From assembly GCF_009728145.1 (NCBI RefSeq), contig NZ_WOCA01000017.1, positions 23,205 through 87,204 of the forward strand: 64,000 nt of DNA, written 5' to 3'. The DNA is from Ornithinibacillus caprae. GTDB taxonomy: Bacteria; Bacillota; Bacilli; Bacillales; Amphibacillaceae. The translations under genes were made by a program, and so were the position numbers. The notes below the pieces were generated by a model that made no database searches, was not told where the DNA came from, and saw only the letters and a program-made list of their open reading frames with translations. Of this stretch, positions 58,701 to 64,000 are shown one piece after another. The stretch's first letter is position 1. Every line of letters begins with the position of its first letter.

Positions 58701-60953
58701 CTAATACCGTTCATCCATTTTAGGGAGTTCTACTGTCTGAAGTGTTGTTTCTGAGTTTATATCATATGCTTTCATCTGATCGTAGGAAAGGGTATAAATG
58801 ATATCATCAACAGAAACCAGACGTTTAATTTCAGAATTCCATTCTGGATAGTCTTGTATGTCACCTTGATGCGTAATCGTATCTTTTAGTTCAATTCCAT
58901 CATCAGCTGAGATGTAGTACAAAAGTGCTCCTTCAAATAAGAAAGTTTGCTCCTCATAGGTAATATCATCTTTTTTAACCTCTTTTGTTTCATACAACTG
59001 TGCTGGAAAGCCGAACAAGTTTTCAGATGGATGCTTAAACAATGCTCTATGGTTATAGTTCAACTCTGTATATGATCCACCTTGCCCAATTACTTCCGTA
59101 AATTTCTCAACAGGATTGGTCATATCACTAACATCAAATACAGATATTTTAATACCGTTCGGTCGAACAATAGGTTCAGATCCATGTTCATTATCCACTA
59201 GTAATGTATCCTCCCCAAAGCCAATGACATGATTTTCGTCTAAAGGATGTAGATAATTACTGAAACCAGGAATTTTTAATTCACCTAAAACAGTTGGTTC
59301 CGTAGCATCCTCAAGATCGATGACAAACAGTGGATCTACTTGCTTGAATGTAACCATATAAGCTACGTCATCCATAAATCGGACACTATATATGCGTTCA
59401 CCTTCAGCAAGTCCTTCTACTGAACCAAGTGGATTTAAATTTATATCATACGTATATAAATTATTGGTTGATGGTTCGTCATCATTCCAGGAATCACCTT
59501 TTGTTGTTGCTACTCGGAACGTATCATTTCGTTCATCCATGGCAAACTGGTTAATTAATGTACCATTAACAACAGTAGAAGCATTATAGGTAATGGTACC
59601 ATTATCAATTTTAAATTGATTAATTTCTGTGTTTGCAGCAGGACGTGCAATCATCATATCAACGGACTCGTTAGAACTTAGGTTATCATTTTGTTCATAT
59701 TTATTTACAGCAATATAAACATGATTTTCTGACATATACATTTGGTTGGAGGCACCTAAATAGGTTTCAACATTAGCTTCCTTATCCAAGTTAGACAAAT
59801 CGATAGAAGATAATATTAAATACGTTTCATCTTCACTATCCGGAAAGAAATACATATCTTCAAAGTCAACTGGTTGGCCTTCTTCACTAACTGCTGTATC
59901 CTTTACAAACGGACGTATCTCATAATCATCCTCTTCAAGTATTTGATAAGGAGGGCGTTCATTTGCAATAAGATATAGTTGGTCATCCATTATTCTTGAA
60001 GCATTGTAATCTCCTTCATACGTAACCTCTCTAACTTGATTAGGTTGATTTGGATTGGATATATCATAAACAAATACCGTTGTTTGACTTGAAAACATTG
60101 GTGGATAAATTGCAATATCCGCATTTGTACGGTCACCTGGTTCTGCTTCCGTTTCTTTTATCTCCCTTATCGGTTCATGGGTATAGCCAATACTAATTAA
60201 TAAATCATCATGTACATAGATCTCCATTGGGTTAAACTGATCTTCTTCAATAGTACTCACCACAGTACTGTTTTGACCTGCTGAAGAAGCAATAACAATA
60301 TCATGTGGACGAGCAAAATATATATAGTCACCGTCCGTTTTGATTAGGTCTCCTTCATCTATTCCAGCAACCTGAACATTTGTTTCAGAAGCGCCTGATT
60401 CACCACCTGCAGAATTTTCCATGGCCATATCTGCAGATTCTTCCTCTGTACCATCCATTTCAAATGAAACTATTCTATTTGCATCAGTTTTATCCATTCG
60501 TTCTTTTAGTAATGTAATCAGTTGTTTTTGATCCTTTATTTTCGGAAGTTCTTCCACGGCTTTAAAGTCATGACTGAAAGCTTTTGAAAGTTTATCTCCA
60601 GCTGCGGTTTGAACCTGGTTAGAAATATGAATGTTGTAATTATGATTTACTGTATAACCATCCTGTGGAGCTAGTAGTGTTAGCACCGTGTAATCATCAT
60701 TCCATTCTAATGATACGCTAAGATTTTGTCCATCCTCATTTGTTACAGAAACCGTTTCTTCATTAAATGTATCTGGATTCATTTTCTCGGAAAAATATAC
60801 TGTCCAATCCTTAAAGGTAGGAGCATAGCTTGAAGCAGATGGAATTACGGCAGTTGTTTTATCTGAAAAAACACCAAATAGAAATATACCAATACTAATA
60901 CCAATAATACTTATAATGCTAATTAACCCAAATTTCTTTTTCACCTTTGACAC
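58701..60953 (-). CDS. exported beta-propeller domain protein with N-terminal SbsA-like Ig domain
   Basis: A 750-residue protein: signal anchor (about 8-27), an SbsA/Big_5-type Ig domain (about 42-130, TVYFSEKMNPDTF ... NYNIHISNQVQT), a low-complexity Ser/Ala/Gly link with GGESGASETNVQVAGIDEGD, then a large beta-propeller (about 200-750) of the Beta_propel family (COG4880), with recurring DDxxYLI/VFDVSDMTNP units. Such proteins are on the cell surface of Bacillaceae and archaea; the function is unknown. No catalytic motif is recognised. Confidence 0.85.
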   Translation of the reverse strand: MSKVKKKFGLISIISIIGISIGIFLFGVFSDKTTAVIPSASSYAPTFKDWTVYFSEKMNPDTFNEETVSVTNEDGQNLSVSLEWNDDYTVLTLLAPQDGYTVNHNYNIHISNQVQTAAGDKLSKAFSHDFKAVEELPKIKDQKQLITLLKERMDKTDANRIVSFEMDGTEEESADMAMENSAGGESGASETNVQVAGIDEGDLIKTDGDYIYFARPHDIVIASSAGQNSTVVSTIEEDQFNPMEIYVHDDLLISIGYTHEPIREIKETEAEPGDRTNADIAIYPPMFSSQTTVFVYDISNPNQPNQVREVTYEGDYNASRIMDDQLYLIANERPPYQILEEDDYEIRPFVKDTAVSEEGQPVDFEDMYFFPDSEDETYLILSSIDLSNLDKEANVETYLGASNQMYMSENHVYIAVNKYEQNDNLSSNESVDMMIARPAANTEINQFKIDNGTITYNASTVVNGTLINQFAMDERNDTFRVATTKGDSWNDDEPSTNNLYTYDINLNPLGSVEGLAEGERIYSVRFMDDVAYMVTFKQVDPLFVIDLEDATEPTVLGELKIPGFSNYLHPLDENHVIGFGEDTLLVDNEHGSEPIVRPNGIKISVFDVSDMTNPVEKFTEVIGQGGSYTELNYNHRALFKHPSENLFGFPAQLYETKEVKKDDITYEEQTFLFEGALLYYISADDGIELKDTITHQGDIQDYPEWNSEIKRLVSVDDIIYTLSYDQMKAYDINSETTLQTVELPKMDERY

Positions 60954-61018
60954 CTCATTTTCCTAAGGTTAAAGTTGCCCTTTTACAAATAAGACGACGG
61001 TTCAAAAGTATTTGTTTC

Positions 61019-61054
61019 AAAAAAACTGATTCATCTGAAATGGATGAATCAGTT
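61019..61054 (-). terminator. terminator of degV
   Basis: AACTGATTCATC and GATGAATCAGTT form a 12-bp stem; on the minus strand seven T follow. Confidence 0.85.
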
Positions 61055-61064
61055 AAAGGAATTA

Positions 61065-61922
61065 TTAAAATGATTTATTAAGGAAGAATAATGCAATGGT
61101 ACCTGGTCCAGAATGTGCACCGATAGCTGATCCAACCATTTCAATTTCAATTTGGTTAATTCCGAATCTTTCTTTGATCATATCTGCTAACTGCTGGGCA
61201 CGGTCAAGGTCATCACCATGGCTAATACCAATGGTTTGGTTCTCCCAATTACCGCCACGCTCTTCCATAAGTTCAAGCATACGACCAAATAGTTTTTTAG
61301 AGCCTCTAATTTTTTCTAGTGGAATTAGTTTTCCTGATTCTACGTGTAAAATTGGTTTGATTTTTAATAATGTTCCTACGAATGCGGCTGTTTTACTAAC
61401 ACGACCACCGCGATATAGGTATTCTAAATCATCTACCGTGAAGATATGTTCCATATGTGCTGCTCTTCTTGTTGCATCATCAATAATTTCGTCAACAGAT
61501 TTTCCTGCTTTGGCCATCTTAGCTGCTTCAAGAACAACTAATCCATAACCTATAGATGCACATTTTGTATCAATGACATGGATAGGGGCATCTGGATATT
61601 CTTCTTTTACTTCTTGTTCCATCATTTTTGCTGTTTGATATGTACCTGATAACTCAGAAGAGAAAGCCAAATAAATTAATGGCTGATTGGATTCTGCATA
61701 AGATGTAAATACTGATTTAAACGTCTGTGGTGAAACTTGAGAAGTTTTTGGAGCTTTTCCATTCCTCATTGCATCATACACTGTTTTAGGATAAATAGTT
61801 TGGCCATCTTCATAATCTTTTTCGTCCAAATGAACAGTTAATGATACCATTTCGATGTCAAATTCGTTATAATGGTCTTTTGATAAATCAGATGCTGAAT
61901 CAGCAAGAATTTTAATATTCAT
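61065..61922 (-). CDS. DegV family fatty-acid-binding protein (YitS-like)
   Basis: A 285-residue DegV protein. The N-terminal KILADSASDLSKDHY, the TSQVSPQTF motif (lipid head-group contact), IDTKCASIGYGLVVLEA and GPGTIALFF near the end are family marks. DegV/FakB proteins carry fatty acids for the FakA kinase. ATG 61922 follows GAAGGTG; the longer frame from 61991 has no site. In B. subtilis the DegV protein YitS is next to yitT, as here. Confidence 0.9.
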   Translation of the reverse strand: MNIKILADSASDLSKDHYNEFDIEMVSLTVHLDEKDYEDGQTIYPKTVYDAMRNGKAPKTSQVSPQTFKSVFTSYAESNQPLIYLAFSSELSGTYQTAKMMEQEVKEEYPDAPIHVIDTKCASIGYGLVVLEAAKMAKAGKSVDEIIDDATRRAAHMEHIFTVDDLEYLYRGGRVSKTAAFVGTLLKIKPILHVESGKLIPLEKIRGSKKLFGRMLELMEERGGNWENQTIGISHGDDLDRAQQLADMIKERFGINQIEIEMVGSAIGAHSGPGTIALFFLNKSF

Positions 61923-62139
61923 TTTTTCACCTTCATTCTTTATTAATAATTCTATTACGTTTAGTTTATAGCTATAAGGGAAGATAGTCAAAATATATTG
62001 TATTAATATTTAAAAACTTTGCTTATCGCTAGACTGGTTTTACTATTGCGAATAGGAAATTTTATACGATCCTTACGCTTAAAAAACGAGATAAAAAGTT
62101 GAAGCTATAAAAATAAATAGCTGTGTATAGGAGGTTGCC

Positions 62140-62982
62140 ATGTTTTTAGTAGAAGCAAAACGTATTGCAGTGGTTATAGTTGGTGCTCTATTAGGTGCTA
62201 TTTCATTAAACTTTTTCCTAATTGGTGCTAATGTGTATGCTAGTGGGTTTACTGGTGCAGCACAGTTGATTTCTAGTGTGTTTAATGATTATTTAGGAAT
62301 AGGGATAGGAACGGGTATTTTGCTATTTATTCTAAATATCCCAGTAGCCATTTTAGGGTGGTTTAAAGTTGGTAAAGGATTTACTATTTATAGTGTTGTA
62401 TCCGTTATGTTTACAACATTATTCCTAGAGATCATTCCAATTATTGAGTTAAGTCAAGATATTATTTTGAATGCGGTATTTGGCGGACTTATTTCTGGTG
62501 TTGGTGTTGGACTAACGTTGAAGTTTGGTGCATCGACAGGAGGTATGGATATTGTTGCTATGGTACTATCTCGTATGAAGGACAAGCCAATTGGGGTTTA
62601 TTTTCTTTCATTAAATGCAGTAATTATTGCCTTAGCAGGATTTCTATATGAACCAGAAAATGCATTGTATACGTTAGTAACGTTATATGTAACAACAAGG
62701 GTAATTGATGCAATCCATACTCGTCATGAAAAACTAACAGCAATGATCGTAACCCGCAAAGCAGATGAATTACAACGAGCTATTCATAATAAAATGGTAC
62801 GCGGAATTACGATTCTACCAGCTAAAGGTGCTTACACGAAGCAGGAAAAAAATATGATGTATCTAGTGATTACGCGTTATGAATTATATGATCTAGAGAA
62901 AATCATTGGTGAAATTGATCCTGAAGCTTTCACAAATATTGTACAAACAACTGGTATTTTCGGTTTCTTTCGAAAGGACTAA
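62140..62982 (+). CDS. yitT: YitT family membrane protein
   Basis: A 280-residue protein with five or six helices (about 8-180: YASGFTGAAQLISS, GASTGGMDIVAMVLSRMK) and a C-terminal DUF2179 domain (about 200-280) with GITILPAKGAYTKQEKNMMY. Function unknown in most bacteria. AGGAGGTTGCC precedes the ATG. The divergent degV neighbour matches the B. subtilis yitS-yitT pair. Confidence 0.9.
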   Translation: MFLVEAKRIAVVIVGALLGAISLNFFLIGANVYASGFTGAAQLISSVFNDYLGIGIGTGILLFILNIPVAILGWFKVGKGFTIYSVVSVMFTTLFLEIIPIIELSQDIILNAVFGGLISGVGVGLTLKFGASTGGMDIVAMVLSRMKDKPIGVYFLSLNAVIIALAGFLYEPENALYTLVTLYVTTRVIDAIHTRHEKLTAMIVTRKADELQRAIHNKMVRGITILPAKGAYTKQEKNMMYLVITRYELYDLEKIIGEIDPEAFTNIVQTTGIFGFFRKD

Positions 62983-62996
62983 AGGGGGAGCTAATC

Positions 62997-63425
62997 TTGA
63001 ACAACAGATGGATCGTTTTATTAATCATTCTCGTAGCCCTTGTTGGTTGCGGTAATCAGAAACAAGAAGATAATAGTGAAAACCAACATGAAGATAATGG
63101 GGTAGTGGAGCAATCTTCCGTCCAATTCCAAAATATTGATGTGACAGTTGAAAATAATATTGCAACCATGACTGGACAGGCAATTTCGTCAAATGGAGAG
63201 TTTTTTTACGTAGTACTTATAGGTGAGAAAGAAGTCAGTGAAGAAACAAAGGTTTCCATCAAGGATGGAATAGATAGTTGGAGTGATTTTTCAATTGAGC
63301 TTGAGTTAACAGAAGAAATGCTTGAAGCAGAAGAAGATGTTCCGGTTTTCCAGTTATATGGGAAACGTGAAAATGGAGATAGGATAAATCCAAATTATAT
63401 ACCTATTGATGTACATATGTACTGA
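62997..63425 (+). CDS. small lipoprotein
   Basis: A 142-residue lipoprotein with TTG start after GGGGGAG. The signal MNNRWIVLLIILVALVGC ends in a proper lipobox (LVGC). After an acidic Asn/Gln/Glu linker (about 22-42), a beta-sandwich-like domain follows (about 45-142). It lies 14 bases after yitT and is probably cotranscribed. Family not identified. Confidence 0.75.
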   Translation: MNNRWIVLLIILVALVGCGNQKQEDNSENQHEDNGVVEQSSVQFQNIDVTVENNIATMTGQAISSNGEFFYVVLIGEKEVSEETKVSIKDGIDSWSDFSIELELTEEMLEAEEDVPVFQLYGKRENGDRINPNYIPIDVHMY

Positions 63426-63432
63426 ATCATTT

Positions 63433-63462
63433 AAAAAGACAGCAGTTATTGCTGTCTTTTTA
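63433..63462 (+). terminator. terminator of the yitT operon
   Basis: AAAAAGACAGCA and TGCTGTCTTTTT pair around GTTAT, followed by T. Confidence 0.9.
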
Positions 63463-63482
63463 TGTACTATGTAGGTGGTAAA

Positions 63483-63746
63483 TTAATAACCGTATTTCTC
63501 AAATACTTCGGTTACTTTTGGTGTTAACTCATCCCATTCTGTATCAAACTGCTTGTTCACAGTAATGAAATTCTGATACCCAAAAACCGTATCAACACCG
63601 TCAAGTTTCATTAATTCATTCATAATTTCATGTTCACTTGTTTCGCCAGCACGAATAGAAAAGCTATTCGTTCCTTCAAATATTAGTTTATCCGTTGTAA
63701 ACTTTAAAGCATTAGGATTTGGTGTAGCTTCAGCTCTCACTGCCAT
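63483..63746 (-). CDS. Nfu/NifU N-terminal domain protein
   Basis: An 87-residue protein made of the Nfu_N domain only: EATPNPNALKFTTDKLIF at the start (the TPNPNALKF signature) and LMKLDGVDTVFGYQNFITVNK later. The Cys-bearing C-terminal NifU domain is absent, so it is not itself an iron-sulfur scaffold by the usual motif; it may assist Fe-S assembly. GGAGGGAT precedes the ATG. Confidence 0.88.
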   Translation of the reverse strand: MAVRAEATPNPNALKFTTDKLIFEGTNSFSIRAGETSEHEIMNELMKLDGVDTVFGYQNFITVNKQFDTEWDELTPKVTEVFEKYGY

Positions 63747-63810
63747 ATAAAATCCCTCCTATGATTCCATTGTATACATACATATTAGCAGATTTGTCGA
63801 AAAGAAAAAA

Positions 63811-63842
63811 GAAAAGATGTCCTAAAAAAGGACATCTTTTCA
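63811..63842 (+). terminator. hairpin upstream of the IS end
   Basis: AAAAGATGTCC and GGACATCTTTT form an 11-bp perfect stem around a 6- to 8-base A-rich loop with T runs on both sides, a possible bidirectional terminator. Confidence 0.65.
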
Positions 63843-64000
63843 GGCTGTCGAAAAACCCTCGACAGCCTGTTTCTATTTAGAATACTTTAACAATTCACCG
63901 CGTTAATTTGTTATAATATAAGTAACAATACAAGGCGGTGGTAACTGTGTTTCATACTAGAAATAATACTCAAAATGAAGTGGAATTTGTAAGTATAGAA
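63841..64000 (+). mobile_element. left end of an IS1182-like insertion sequence, continues past the window
   Basis: CAGGCTGTCGA and TCGACAGCCTG form an inverted repeat at 63841-63869 around AAAACCC, typical of the structured ends that shield an IS from outside transcription. A TATAAT box (63912-63917) and AAGGCGGTGG ribosome-binding site follow, then the transposase start. The outer boundary and target duplication cannot be set because the right end is outside. Confidence 0.5.
63947..64000 (+). CDS. transposase, N-terminal 18 residues only
   Basis: From GTG 63947 the frame reads MFHTRNNTQNEVEFVSIE and is cut by the window edge. The TQNEVEFVSIE start resembles the first strand of IS1182/DUF772 transposases (usually followed by QLVP-type sequence). 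The product call rests on this short piece and on the hairpin upstream. Confidence 0.5.
   Translation, partial: MFHTRNNTQNEVEFVSIE

Noticed and set aside
61096..61548. 150-codon plus-strand frame
   Set aside because: Antisense shadow of degV, whose motifs are complete.

Overview
This window is low-GC chromosomal DNA from a spore-forming, probably competence-capable member of the Bacillaceae, most likely a relative of Oceanobacillus, Virgibacillus or Ornithinibacillus. The gene content and order follow, from memory, the Bacillus subtilis yhaH-trpP-hit-ecsAB-yhaA / hmoB-pbpF-hemEHY / yhfH-yhfI-lplJ-lcfB / comK-yhjE-addBA / gerPABCDEF-yisL stretch, with insertions and losses. No tRNA, rRNA, prophage or CRISPR was seen. 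The genus is inference.

Layout: 1-0.85 kb is the 3' part of a glycine-betaine binding lipoprotein. 0.9-1.13 kb is a GC-rich 21-bp tandem array. 1.2-7.1 kb carries yhaH, trpP (leader with GAG triplets typical of a TRAP site), hit, a long non-coding region with a possible minus-strand structured RNA, ecsAB and an M20 amidohydrolase. 7.4-14.7 kb holds a secreted SGNH esterase, a PAP2 phosphatase, an MFS exporter followed by liaFSR, and a bdbC/thioredoxin pair. 14.7-21.2 kb is a haem and cell-wall block (hmoB, pbpF, hemE-hemH-hemY). A second 21-bp array follows, then pepF, yhfH, yhfI, lplJ and lcfB (with a perfect FadR-type operator).

An array of 52-bp repeats (27.6-28.0 kb) precedes comK, whose promoter region has two AT-boxes spaced 8 bp. 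A hypothetical gene, yhjE and addBA follow. A second 52-bp array (37.7-38.3 kb) stands immediately after addA, where B. subtilis has sbcDC. The next segment (38.4-46.2 kb) is a four-gene ABC transporter/lipoprotein cassette and a ba3-type cytochrome oxidase module (small subunit IIa, CuA subunit, subunit I, Sco, CtaG-like protein). The gerPA-F operon is next, with an extra tandem gerPF copy, and has three sigma-K-like promoters.

48.9-64 kb contains rocD, yisL, a GH13 alpha-amylase homologue that has lost its catalytic residues, several small membrane proteins, a membrane-anchored PstS-like protein, a YdaD/YhxD-type dehydrogenase with a possible sigma-B promoter, yppF, a frameshifted polytopic membrane protein, a secreted beta-propeller protein, degV (yitS-like), yitT, a lipoprotein and an Nfu_N protein. 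The left end of an IS1182-like insertion sequence runs off the right edge.

The most unusual aspect is the intergenic repeat landscape: two arrays of a 21-bp family and two of a 52-bp family, plus at least two dispersed element families. None codes for protein convincingly and their function is unknown to me.
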